Assembly (NCBI GenBank): GCA_964571815.1
Contig: CAZNDN010000050.1
Location: forward strand, 1 to 25,963
Source: CAZNDN01 sp964571815
GTDB lineage: Bacteria > Fibrobacterota > Chitinivibrionia > Chitinivibrionales > WJKA01
Reading direction: 5' to 3'
Length of the DNA: 25,963 bases
Below, in pieces: positions 14,727 to 22,756 of this stretch. Every line of letters starts with the position of its first letter. Within the stretch, counting starts at the first letter, position 1. The notes under the pieces were generated by a model that saw nothing but the letters and a program-made list of their open reading frames with translations, was not told where the DNA came from and did no database searches. A program made the position numbers and the translations under genes.

Positions 14727-15083
14727 ATGGAAGAGACCAACGCCGGGAAAGACGACCGCTACGATCTCCGTACCAGCGGCAAGTGGCATATTGTGACAAT
14801 CCGCGAGGAAGTACATTCCGAAGCGGACTTTTCCTGGATTCGCAGACTGGTAAACGACCTGTTGAACAAGAATGCATCGTGGATCGCCGTGGAATTCCTC
14901 AAGCAGTCGCATCTCTATTCCAAGGTCATTTCCGTGCTGGTCGGCTGTGCGAAAATTGCACGGAAAGAGGGGGGCACCCTGGCCCTGATCAATCCCGGAA
15001 AGCATATCGTACAGACGCTGAAATTCATGAATCTCTACGGCAGGCTGGTGGAAGTGTACCCCTCAGAGAAGGAGCTTCCTTGA
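14727..15083 (+). CDS. STAS-like (SpoIIAA/anti-anti-sigma-fold) protein lacking the phosphorylatable serine
   Basis: 118 residues. The pattern (KWHIVTIREEVHSEADFSWI; WIAVEFLKQSHLYSKVISVL; KEGGTLALINPGKHIVQTLK; FMNLYGRLVEVYPSEKEL) follows the strand-helix order of SpoIIAA/RsbV STAS domains. Where these have D-S-S-G-L, with the second Ser phosphorylated by a SpoIIAB/RsbW kinase, this protein reads Y64-S65-K66-V67-I68. The phospho-Ser is therefore Lys and the Asp is Tyr, so classical phospho-switching is unlikely. ATG 14727 was chosen because purine-rich sites (GGAGG at 14711-14715 and GGAG at 14719-14722) lie just upstream and the fold begins soon after; the frame runs back to 14595. The GerW gene starts 52 nt downstream, so they are likely cotranscribed. 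Confidence 0.68.
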   Translation: MEETNAGKDDRYDLRTSGKWHIVTIREEVHSEADFSWIRRLVNDLLNKNASWIAVEFLKQSHLYSKVISVLVGCAKIARKEGGTLALINPGKHIVQTLKFMNLYGRLVEVYPSEKELP

Positions 15084-15135
15084 AGAGTGGCCGGACACGG
15101 TCCGCACGCACGGCATGTCCGGTGAAAGGAAACCT

Positions 15136-15549
15136 ATGTCGTTGTCCGAAGTCATACGGAGTGCTCTTGACCAGATCACGCAGGTAGCGAAGACGGAGAC
15201 GGTTGTCGGGGAGCCGATTGAAGCCGGCGGGGTCATACTGATCCCGGTTTCGAAGATCTCCATCGGGTTTGCCGGAGGCGGAGGAGGTCAGGAAGGCAAG
15301 AACGGGACGGGTGCCGGGACCGGCGGCGGGGTAAATATCATCCCGGTAGCATTTATTGCCGTTGCCAACGGCAAGGTTCAGGTTCATCCCGTATCCAAAC
15401 TCGAACCCGACCTCGGGCAGATTCTCTCTCTGGCGCCGGATGTTGTACGGAAGGTCGCCGAATGGGCCAAGAAGGGGCAGAAGAAATCCGGCCGCTCCGG
15501 GAAGGGCGACCACGGCGAAACCGACGGTACGAGCACGAACGAAGATTGA
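15136..15549 (+). CDS. GerW/YtfJ-family protein
   Basis: 137 residues. The family hallmarks are present: TETVVGEPIEAGGVILIPVS, then KISIGFAGGGGG with a Gly-rich loop, then GGGVNIIPVAFIAVANGKVQ and a C-terminal basic-acidic tail. In Bacillus the relative YtfJ (GerW) is a spore protein needed for normal germination, but the family is also widespread in non-spore-formers, where its role is not established. ATG 15136 is preceded by AAAGGA at 5 nt; ATG 15115 has no ribosome-binding site. It lies 52 nt after the STAS-like gene. Nothing else in the window suggests sporulation. Confidence 0.88.
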   Translation: MSLSEVIRSALDQITQVAKTETVVGEPIEAGGVILIPVSKISIGFAGGGGGQEGKNGTGAGTGGGVNIIPVAFIAVANGKVQVHPVSKLEPDLGQILSLAPDVVRKVAEWAKKGQKKSGRSGKGDHGETDGTSTNED

Positions 15550-15647
15550 AAAAATCCCCCGCGGGCAATGACAACCGCGACAATTCCCTGACGGCTCCAC
15601 ATCAGCCGCGGCGGGGAGAGTAGTACTGCACCGGGTTCCATTCAATT

Positions 15648-17129
15648 ATGTGTGATTACTCCAGAGACGATCCGTCAATTGTCTGGGTTGCGGCCGGCGA
15701 CGGCAACGGCGGCAAGGGCACGTGGGATGAGCCTTTCAGCAATCCCGGCCGTGCGCTGCGGATGCTCGGTCCGGGCAAAACGCTGCTGTTTCGGAGCGGG
15801 ACGTATCGCGCGGACCTGACCCTTCAGACATCGGGTGCCCCCCGGTACCCTCTTCGTATCGGGGCGTGGGACGACGGCGGGGAGGTGCGGTTTGTCGGTT
15901 CATCGTGGCACTTCTACGATGTCTCCGATGTGATCGTATCGGATATCACGCTCGAAGACGCTCCCCGCAATGCTCTGTCGATTATCGGCCGGTGCCGACG
16001 GAACCGTTTTGCGCGCATGAGATTCCTGAATTACGGAACGACGGGCAAAACGTCCTGTGCCGTGTTCTTCGGCGGCTCCAACGCACAGTGCAATATCGTT
16101 GAGAACAGCCTCTTCAGTCGCCGGATTCCCGCGCCCGAAGCAGAGGGTAAGGATGTCGAGCATGTAAGCGTGGGACTGATGATCTCCGAGGGCGATTGGG
16201 AGCAGGGTCTTCCCAATCGCGATCACATCCTGCGTAACAATCGTTTCGTCAACTGCGTCTACGGCATTCTTGTCGGAAGTCACAACGAAACCACCGGAGA
16301 GTACGGGCACGTGGTTGAAGAGAACACCATTGAGAACGCCGTGCTCGACGGTATTCACGCCAAGTGCGGCGATACCATTATCAGGCGCAACACAATACGT
16401 CATTGCGGCCGCAACTCGGTGGCTCTGCACGCCGGCAGTGGAAGTCTGGTTGCCGACAACCGGATCGTCGGGGGAAAGACCGGAATCGAGATTCGCGGCA
16501 GTGCCCACACGGTGCAGGGCAACTGTATCATCGACTGTCGGCGGGAGGCGATCAAGGTGCCGGGACCCAAGGTGCCCGATATGGCCGCCGCAATCAATGC
16601 CTGCGTTGAAAACAACACCGTCGTCGCCTCCGACAACGGCACGCGAGGCGATCCCCCTGTCACCGGCCTTCGGGGCGAACGCGGCTCTTCCTGCATCGTG
16701 CGAAAGAACCTTTTCTACGGCACAAGGCGGCCCTGTGTCTTTGAAACCACCGGCGGCGAAATCGCCGGGGAAAGCCGTTCGCCGGAAGCCTGGCTTGTCG
16801 ACGACAACATCCTTTCGGGTACGGAGAATTCCTGCGAGGGGTTTCGCCGGCGCGATGTAGCGTTTGTCGACCGCAAAGGGCACAACTACGGCAACGATTC
16901 GGGCTACGGGGCCGGTCCATGGGTTTCGGCGCCATCTCCGGCAACCGATCCGTCGCATTGGCAATCATACGGTATGCGCGACTTCGACCCGGGCGCCCTG
17001 GAGGAGGAAGAGGCTCGGAGGCGCGACGAATCGGCTCATTCGCTGATTCGGGAGGTAGACAAAGAGGAAATGCTTCGCCGATCCTTCTTCTTCGACAAGT
17101 CCCGGAAAAATCCGCCCCTCCCGGAGTAG
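15648..17129 (+). CDS. Right-handed parallel beta-helix protein without a signal peptide
   Basis: 493 residues. The opening (IVWVAAGDGNGGKGTWDEPF, then GPGKTLLFRSGTYRADLTL) is the usual N-terminal cap of Pel/PbH1 beta-helix proteins such as PL6-type lyases and surface right-handed helix proteins. About ten rungs follow (NRFARMRFLNYG, NIVENSLFSR, HILRNNRFVNCVYGILVGS, HVVEENTIENAVLDGIHA, TIIRRNTIRHCGRNSVAL, SLVADNRIVGGKTGIEIR, HTVQGNCIIDCRREAIKV). Cap sequences of this type normally follow a secretion signal; here there is none, and an in-frame stop lies only about 20 nt upstream, so no longer start is possible. No convincing Shine-Dalgarno precedes ATG 15648. Its C-terminus (EEEEARRRDESAHSLI) is charged and helical. 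Enzyme activity and substrate are not assignable. Confidence 0.78.
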   Translation: MCDYSRDDPSIVWVAAGDGNGGKGTWDEPFSNPGRALRMLGPGKTLLFRSGTYRADLTLQTSGAPRYPLRIGAWDDGGEVRFVGSSWHFYDVSDVIVSDITLEDAPRNALSIIGRCRRNRFARMRFLNYGTTGKTSCAVFFGGSNAQCNIVENSLFSRRIPAPEAEGKDVEHVSVGLMISEGDWEQGLPNRDHILRNNRFVNCVYGILVGSHNETTGEYGHVVEENTIENAVLDGIHAKCGDTIIRRNTIRHCGRNSVALHAGSGSLVADNRIVGGKTGIEIRGSAHTVQGNCIIDCRREAIKVPGPKVPDMAAAINACVENNTVVASDNGTRGDPPVTGLRGERGSSCIVRKNLFYGTRRPCVFETTGGEIAGESRSPEAWLVDDNILSGTENSCEGFRRRDVAFVDRKGHNYGNDSGYGAGPWVSAPSPATDPSHWQSYGMRDFDPGALEEEEARRRDESAHSLIREVDKEEMLRRSFFFDKSRKNPPLPE

Positions 17130-17136
17130 CGGCTTC

Positions 17137-18804
17137 TCATTGTTCGGCTTTGGTGTAGATCCCAACAAACCTGTCGCGAAAGAACCCGACATTCTTCCTG
17201 CACAGCGCGTACGTGACGGACTCGAACAACGGTATCAGCCGGTGATGTTCGATCCACGAATCCTCTCCCCCTTCTTCACCGTCGAGCCACACGCTTTCGA
17301 GCCATGCTCGCTCGCAGTCGACGTCACGGTCCCGGTGCCACATTCGGCCGATCGCGATATCGTAGGCGCGATTGAGTATTGCCTGCTCGTACGCGGCCCC
17401 CTCAAGCTCGCGAATCGTGCACGAAAGACCGACCTGGCCGAAATCGGCGAGCAGCTTCTGGGCAATACTCTCCGCTATCGGGTCCCCTTTGCGAAACACT
17501 ATTGCGGGTGCCTCGGCGGCAACCGGTGCCCGCCACAACTCCGGGGTGGTCTCCTCCCCCGACGGCTCCCCGCTCGTGATATCATCCCCCGTGACGCGAG
17601 AGATGACGGTTCCCTCGGCCTTGACAAAGCCCGAGAGAATATCGCGGGGATCCACCAGTTCCGCAATTGACTCCCGCATTTGATCGTCGGGATGAGCCAC
17701 CGCCAGGAAATACCGGTCTTCGGCGTACCGCACCAGCCGCCCCTCTCGGAGCATCTTCGTGCGCGCGTACTCGATGTCCTTGGAGGTATGAAGCGTCACG
17801 ACATCGTAGCGCTTAAGCGAGAACCCCAGGAAAGGATTGTCGTCACCCCCAAGCCGGACACGGCATGTGTCAAGGTACGGACGACCGGAGGGAAAGTGCC
17901 TGTTGGCCGCCAGTATCATACGATCCCGTCCCCTCTTCGCCACATAGTAGGGACCGAGTTTCAACGAAGGCGGCAGTTTGCACAGCCGACGAAGGCACTG
18001 GTCCGCAAGCGTATCACGTGCAACCAGGGCAAGCTCTATGGTGTTGTTGTCCAGCGCGCGCATGCCGGGGATGACCGCTTCCATGCCGCGCACGAAACCG
18101 TCAACCCCCCTCACGAACCGAAAAGCCGCCAAACCGCGAGCCGGATTCCGTTTCACCCACCCGTTCCAGGCCTCAACCAGATCAAAAGCGGAAAGAAGCT
18201 TACCCTCACCGTTGGTCATCTCCACCGGCGTGGTGAGCCGAAGCAGATCGGGTGCGGGGCGTTCGACGGTGAAGTATCCCGCAAAAAGGCTCTCGGGCGG
18301 GACGGAATCCGAGAACAGCGTTCCGATCCCCCGGGGTGAGAGCAGACGGCCAAGCGCCTGGTCGACAAAACCCCGCGAGGTATAGAGCGTAAGGCGGCCG
18401 CCGGTCGGCGGACGAGCCGTGTCCACCGAATCGAGAGCCGCCTCAATCATTTCTTCGACAAAATCGGGCTTCTCTACCGGGGTCAACAATGCGCTGTCGG
18501 CAGGCTCGCCGGTATCGTCGGGCACCGAAACCGCCCGAATCCTCACGTAGTGGTCGACGGTGTCGGTGTAAATCCGGCCGAAAGGGTAACGTCCCAGGAA
18601 ACTTTCGAAAGCCTTGAGAAACTTCCGCCGCTCGTCATCATCCTGAAACTCCACCCGGTATGAAGCGGTATCACCGCGGACCCTGACCGCGATCTTGCGC
18701 TCCGACGGTGTCAGGACCTTCTCACGGGTGATCTGACGCGTGCACTGCACCGCCGCCAGGAACAGACACAGCACGTACGCAAGATAGTTCGGCAGTCTTC
18801 GCAT
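17137..18804 (-). CDS. Family-5 (peptide/nickel-type) solute-binding-like lipoprotein
   Basis: 555 residues. A short signal (MRRLPNYLAYVLCLFLAAVQ) ends at Cys21, with Gln at -1, so the lipobox is atypical. After a unique N-terminal domain (about 25-120), the protein resembles SBP_bac_5: LLSAFDLVEAWNGWVKR, LGPYYVAKRGRDRMILAANR, PYLDTCRVRLGG and, near the C-terminus, AQKLLADFGQVGLSCTIREL followed by AYEQAILNRAYDIAIGRMW. These match the binding-protein lobes of oligopeptide ABC importers. No ABC permease or ATPase gene lies nearby, so it may be an orphan sensor or may serve a distant transporter. ATG 18804 was chosen for GGAGA at 6 nt. Its stop faces the beta-helix gene stop 7 nt away. Confidence 0.7.
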   Translation of the reverse strand: MRRLPNYLAYVLCLFLAAVQCTRQITREKVLTPSERKIAVRVRGDTASYRVEFQDDDERRKFLKAFESFLGRYPFGRIYTDTVDHYVRIRAVSVPDDTGEPADSALLTPVEKPDFVEEMIEAALDSVDTARPPTGGRLTLYTSRGFVDQALGRLLSPRGIGTLFSDSVPPESLFAGYFTVERPAPDLLRLTTPVEMTNGEGKLLSAFDLVEAWNGWVKRNPARGLAAFRFVRGVDGFVRGMEAVIPGMRALDNNTIELALVARDTLADQCLRRLCKLPPSLKLGPYYVAKRGRDRMILAANRHFPSGRPYLDTCRVRLGGDDNPFLGFSLKRYDVVTLHTSKDIEYARTKMLREGRLVRYAEDRYFLAVAHPDDQMRESIAELVDPRDILSGFVKAEGTVISRVTGDDITSGEPSGEETTPELWRAPVAAEAPAIVFRKGDPIAESIAQKLLADFGQVGLSCTIRELEGAAYEQAILNRAYDIAIGRMWHRDRDVDCERAWLESVWLDGEEGGEDSWIEHHRLIPLFESVTYALCRKNVGFFRDRFVGIYTKAEQ

Positions 18805-18810
18805 GAGCAT

Positions 18811-18815
18811 TCTCC
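18811..18815 (-). promoter_or_regulatory. Shine-Dalgarno GGAGA deciding the solute-binding-like start
   Basis: On the minus strand GGAGA is followed by ATGCTCATG. It is 6 nt from ATG 18804 but touches ATG 18810, favouring the inner start. Confidence 0.6.
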
Positions 18816-18875
18816 GGTACGGTTTCGTGAAAGCCCGGTTCCTCCGCCGGCCGACGGGCATCTACCCTGGTCTTT

Positions 18876-19604
18876 TCATTCCTCCGCTTCGGCGCTGAGT
18901 TTCGCCGCGCGCCGCCGTTCCACGAAAGCAAACGCCGCCGGCCCGTCGCGGTTCACGACAAGCTCTTCGGGCACCTGCTCCTCCCGCAGAAATCCGGCCA
19001 CGGCATCGTCGGCACCTACCTCATTCAGCGCGTGCGCATCACTGGATACCGCCACGGGGCACCGGGCCGCGACGCACGCCCTGAGCATGTCACGGGTTAC
19101 CGCTGGCTCGGTTCTCCGCAGGGCCGTCTTCGAATTGTTCAGCTCAAGAGCCACCCCGCGCGCGGCGGCAGCGTCGGCCAACCGCGCAAAATCAAGAGGA
19201 TACGCGATATCGTCCGGATGCGTGATGATATCGACCCACGGATTAGACTGAAGCATCTCGATCATGAGTCCGGTGTAGGTGTCCCTTCCGAGCCCCCGCG
19301 GTGTCGGGAAATGGATTCCAACCAGAACAAGATCCATAAACCGCGCCCAGCTCAGGGGAAGATCGATCCGCGGCGTATCGCCGATGAGATTGCATTCCAT
19401 ACCCTTCAGCAGCCTGATCCCCGGCACCGGATCGATCAGTCGCTCGTAGAACGTGCTGTTTACACGGCTCTTCAGTTCGGGCCCGTGGTCGGTAATCGCA
19501 ACGCCCTTCATTCCCAGCGACTTCGCGCGCACGAGCATCTCAACCACACTGTGAATGCCGCAGCGACTGAAAGACGAATGTGTATGGAAATCGACTTCAA
19601 GCAT
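18876..19604 (-). CDS. PHP-domain phosphoesterase (YcdX-like)
   Basis: 242 residues, a whole single-domain PHP protein. All expected metal ligands are visible: His7 and His9 (DFHTH), His40 (ITDHGP), Glu70 (GMECN), His98 (VGIHF), His129 (ITHPDD), and Asp189 and His191 (SSDAH). This fits trinuclear-metal phosphatases such as YcdX or histidinol-phosphatase-like enzymes of the cytoplasm; the substrate is not predictable. ATG 19604 places the first strand (LEVDFHTH) at the N-terminus as usual. The frame extends to 19658 with an Arg-rich stretch, and neither start has a strong Shine-Dalgarno. It lies between ppdK and the solute-binding-like gene on the same strand (gaps 108 and 71 nt). Confidence 0.88.
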   Translation of the reverse strand: MLEVDFHTHSSFSRCGIHSVVEMLVRAKSLGMKGVAITDHGPELKSRVNSTFYERLIDPVPGIRLLKGMECNLIGDTPRIDLPLSWARFMDLVLVGIHFPTPRGLGRDTYTGLMIEMLQSNPWVDIITHPDDIAYPLDFARLADAAAARGVALELNNSKTALRRTEPAVTRDMLRACVAARCPVAVSSDAHALNEVGADDAVAGFLREEQVPEELVVNRDGPAAFAFVERRRAAKLSAEAEE

Positions 19605-19664
19605 AGGACGGACCGGCCTCGCACGCCGGACGGCGGTGCGGCGCGGCCGGATCGGCATGGCTAT

Positions 19665-19689
19665 GGAGGTCGCCGTGCAGGCGACCTCC
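19665..19689 (-). terminator. Perfect 10-bp hairpin after ppdK
   Basis: GGAGGTCGCC (19665-19674) pairs with GGCGACCTCC (19680-19689) around a 5-nt loop, 23 nt beyond the ppdK stop on the minus strand. No T-run follows. It may end or stabilise the ppdK message, or separate it from the PHP gene. Confidence 0.5.
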
Positions 19690-19712
19690 GGTGTCTCGCG
19701 GCCCGGTCGGGC

Positions 19713-22508
19713 TCAACGCTTGCCGCGTGAGCCTTTCCCGGTGCGCTTCTTCGCCGCCTTCTTCTTCGCGGCCTTCTTCTTTGAGGGCTTCTTCGCCCCT
19801 CCCGCGGTAATTGCCGCCTGGGCGGCCGCGAGTCGTGCGACCGGCACCCGGTACGGCGAACAACTGACGTAGTTCATGCCGACCCGGTGGCAGAACTCCA
19901 CCGAATCCGGATCTCCGCCCTGCTCACCGCAGATTCCCACCTTCAACCGCGGACTCGTACCGCGCCCTTCACGCACGCCGATCTCCACAAGCCGGCCGAT
20001 ACCCGTCTGGTCAAGCGTCTGGAAAGGATCCGCCTTGAGGATCTTGGCGTCGAGGTAGTCACCAAGAAATCCCGCCGCATCGTCCCTGCTGAAACCGAAT
20101 CCCATCTGCGTAAGGTCGTTCGTTCCGAACGAAAAGAACTCGGCCACTTCGGCCATCTTCCCCGCCATCAGTGCCGCGCGCGGAATCTCGATCATCGTGC
20201 CCAGCAGGTACGGAATCTTCCTGAGCCCCGAAGCTTTCCGAACTTCGCCGTAGACCCGGTCCACGATCTCCTTCTGGTGCCGCAGCTCGGCCACCTCACA
20301 GGTAACCGGAACCATGATCTCGGGAAGCGGCTTCTTCTTCGTCTTCATCAGTTCGGCCGCCGCCTCGAAAATCGCCCGCACCTGCATCTCGGTAACTTCA
20401 GGATAGCTGATTCCCAGCCGCACGCCCCGATGGCCCATCATGGGATTGGTTTCGTGCAGCTCATCACCGCGCCGCCTGACTTCCTCAACACTGATACCGA
20501 GAGATTCGGCCAACTCCCTCTGGTTTGCCTCTCCTTGAGGCACGAACTCGTGAAGCGGAGGATCGAGAAGACGAATCGTCACCGGAAGCCCGTCCATCAC
20601 CTTGAGCGTCGCCTTGATGCTCTTCTTGACATACGGAGAAAGCTTGTCCAGAGCCTCCCGCCTGGCCGCCTCCGAATGACTGAGAATCATCTTCCGCAGC
20701 AGAAACAGGGGCATCTCACTCCCCTGTCCGTAGAACATGTGCTCCGTGCGGAACAGGCCGATACCTTCCGCCTTGAACCCCAGTGCGATGCGCGCGTCTT
20801 CGGGCGTATCGGCATTGGTGCGAACCTTGAGGGTCCGCTGCTTGTCCACGAGGGCCATGAATTTCTGGAAGCGCGGGTTTTCCGTGGCGTCGATCATCGG
20901 AAGACTTCCTTCGTACACGTACCCTTTGGTCCCGTTGAGCGTAATCAGGTCGCCCTCACCGAAGCTCTTGCCGCCGGCCTTCATTGTTTTCGCGTTCGCA
21001 TCAACCTTGATATCGCTGGCGCCCACCACGCAACATTTCCCCCATCCGCGGGCCACCAGAGCGGCGTGGCTGGTCATTCCACCTCGCGAAGTCAGAATGC
21101 CCTCGGCCGCACGCATCCCTTCGACATCCTCGGGACTCGTCTCCTGCCGAACCAGTATTACCTTCTCGCCCCGGCCGGCCCACCGCACGGCATCATCGGC
21201 CGAAAACACCACCCGTCCGCTCGCCCCTCCGGGTCCGGCCGGAAGCCCCTTGCCGAGCGCGTGGGCATCCTTTTCCTTTTTCGGATCCACCAGCGGATGC
21301 AGCAGCTCATCCAACTGCGCGGGCTTCAACCTCGTAACGGCAGTTTTTTCGGTGATCAGCTTCTCGGAGAGCATGTCCATGGCCATGTTCAAAGCCGCGG
21401 TGCCCGTGCGCTTCCCGACCCGTGTCTGCAGGATGTAAAGCTTCCCCTCCTGGATGGTGAACTCGATATCCTGCATGTCCCGGTAGTGACGCTCGAGTTT
21501 CCGCTGAATCGCATCGAGCTGCTTGTACAGCCTGGGCATTGCCAACTCAAGCGACATCAGGTGTTTGTTGTATTCGCTCTTGGTATCTTCGTTGACCGGC
21601 GCCGGCGTCCGCGTTCCCGCAACGACGTCTTCACCCTGGGCATTGACCAGCCATTCGCCGTAGAACTTGTGCTCTCCGGTTGCGGGGTTGCGGGTAAAGG
21701 CCACACCCGTGGCGGAGTTGTCCCCCATATTGCCGAAAGCCATTGCCTGGACATTGGTCGCGGTTCCCCACTGATCGGGAATCTGCTCGATACGTCGATA
21801 CGACTTCGCCCGCTTCCCGTTCCAGCTCTTGAAAACCGCCCCGATACCGCCCCACAACTGCTTCATCGCGTCGTCGGGAAACGGCTTCCCGAGCACGTTC
21901 TTCACCGTGGCCTTGTACTCTTCGCAGATCCGCTTCAGGTCCCCGGCGCTCAGCTCGGTATCAAGCTCGAAGCCCTTCTCTTCCTTTACTTTATCCAACA
22001 CGGCTTCCAGTTGCTGCCGGATACCCTTCCCTTCCGCGGGCTCGATCCCCTCCGCCTTCTCCATCACGACGTCGGCATACATGGTGATCAGCCGCCGGTA
22101 CGAATCGTAGGCGAACCGCTCGTTACCGGTTTTTTTGATCAGCCCCGGCAGGGTCTTTGAGCACAGGCCGATATTGAGCACCGTCTCCATCATCCCGGGC
22201 ATCGACTGCCGCGCACCCGAACGGCAGGAAACCAGCAGGGGATTGTCCCTGTCGCCGAATTTCGTCCCCATCTCTTTCTCCACCACCTTGAGCGCCTTCT
22301 CGACCTGGTCTTTCATTCCCGGAGGAAATTTGGACTTGTTGGCAAAGTAATCGTTGCAACAATCGGTGGTGATGGTGAAACCGGCGGGAACGGGTATCTT
22401 CAAGCGGCTCATCTCCGCCAGATTCGCGCCCTTTCCCCCCAGCAGATTCTTCATGTCCGCCCGTCCGTCGCTCCTGGTTGTTCCGAAAGAATAGACATAC
22501 TTCGGCAT
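19713..22508 (-). CDS. ppdK: Pyruvate, phosphate dikinase with lysine-rich C-terminal extension
   Basis: 931 residues. It interconverts pyruvate + ATP + Pi with PEP + AMP + PPi in the cytoplasm. The N-terminal ATP-grasp domain shows KNLLGGKGANLAEMSRLKIP and VPAGFTITT. The swivelling phosphohistidine domain has GGMTSHAALVARGWGKCCVV with catalytic His481. The C-terminal TIM barrel has GLFRTEHMFY, MMGHRGVRLG, FSFGTNDLTQMGFGFSRDDA and GICGEQGGDP, with catalytic Cys883 in YVSCSPYRVPVARLAAAQA. Typical PPDK ends at about that helix; here about 27 residues of Lys/Ala-rich tail follow (KKPSKKKAAKKKAAKK onward). GGGGAG lies 7 nt before ATG, with a promoter upstream. In anaerobes PPDK often serves glycolysis or gluconeogenesis with PPi. 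Confidence 0.97.
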   Translation of the reverse strand: MPKYVYSFGTTRSDGRADMKNLLGGKGANLAEMSRLKIPVPAGFTITTDCCNDYFANKSKFPPGMKDQVEKALKVVEKEMGTKFGDRDNPLLVSCRSGARQSMPGMMETVLNIGLCSKTLPGLIKKTGNERFAYDSYRRLITMYADVVMEKAEGIEPAEGKGIRQQLEAVLDKVKEEKGFELDTELSAGDLKRICEEYKATVKNVLGKPFPDDAMKQLWGGIGAVFKSWNGKRAKSYRRIEQIPDQWGTATNVQAMAFGNMGDNSATGVAFTRNPATGEHKFYGEWLVNAQGEDVVAGTRTPAPVNEDTKSEYNKHLMSLELAMPRLYKQLDAIQRKLERHYRDMQDIEFTIQEGKLYILQTRVGKRTGTAALNMAMDMLSEKLITEKTAVTRLKPAQLDELLHPLVDPKKEKDAHALGKGLPAGPGGASGRVVFSADDAVRWAGRGEKVILVRQETSPEDVEGMRAAEGILTSRGGMTSHAALVARGWGKCCVVGASDIKVDANAKTMKAGGKSFGEGDLITLNGTKGYVYEGSLPMIDATENPRFQKFMALVDKQRTLKVRTNADTPEDARIALGFKAEGIGLFRTEHMFYGQGSEMPLFLLRKMILSHSEAARREALDKLSPYVKKSIKATLKVMDGLPVTIRLLDPPLHEFVPQGEANQRELAESLGISVEEVRRRGDELHETNPMMGHRGVRLGISYPEVTEMQVRAIFEAAAELMKTKKKPLPEIMVPVTCEVAELRHQKEIVDRVYGEVRKASGLRKIPYLLGTMIEIPRAALMAGKMAEVAEFFSFGTNDLTQMGFGFSRDDAAGFLGDYLDAKILKADPFQTLDQTGIGRLVEIGVREGRGTSPRLKVGICGEQGGDPDSVEFCHRVGMNYVSCSPYRVPVARLAAAQAAITAGGAKKPSKKKAAKKKAAKKRTGKGSRGKR

Positions 22509-22558
22509 GGGTCGTGCTCCCCGTGTTGAGTGGCAAAATCTCCAAAAAGAGACTGCAC

Positions 22559-22588
22559 AATATATATCGTTATAGGGCTCTCCTTCAA
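22559..22588 (-). promoter_or_regulatory. Sigma-70-like promoter of ppdK
   Basis: Minus strand: TTGAAG (22588-22583), 18-nt spacer, TATATT (22564-22559). The predicted start point is about 44 nt before the ppdK ATG. Confidence 0.5.
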
Positions 22589-22756
22589 GACGGGCGCCTC
22601 GTGAGATGATCGGTACTTGACTTGACCGTGCCTCAATGGCACCATTAGAGGGGCAAGGCCGGTCGGCACGGGTTCCGCCGGCCGGAGATGGGGTGAATTG
22701 TCCCCACGCGGGGGATTTATCGGAAGTATCGCAACACTTTCACAGCCGGCAGGAAC

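Noticed and set aside
14171..14740. 189-codon minus-strand open frame in the gene-free stretch
   Set aside because: It crosses the intrinsic terminator and the candidate promoter and has no protein-like features.
15136..15549. Evidence for sporulation from a GerW homolog
   Set aside because: The family is widespread in non-spore-formers and no other sporulation gene is in the window.
15900..16964. 354-codon minus-strand open frame opposite the beta-helix gene
   Set aside because: No Shine-Dalgarno or domain features; the plus-strand beta-helix repeats explain the openness.
19887..22160. 757-codon plus-strand open frame opposite ppdK
   Set aside because: Rich in His, Arg and Leu with no recognisable domain, fully antisense to an unmistakable PPDK; codon-bias shadow.
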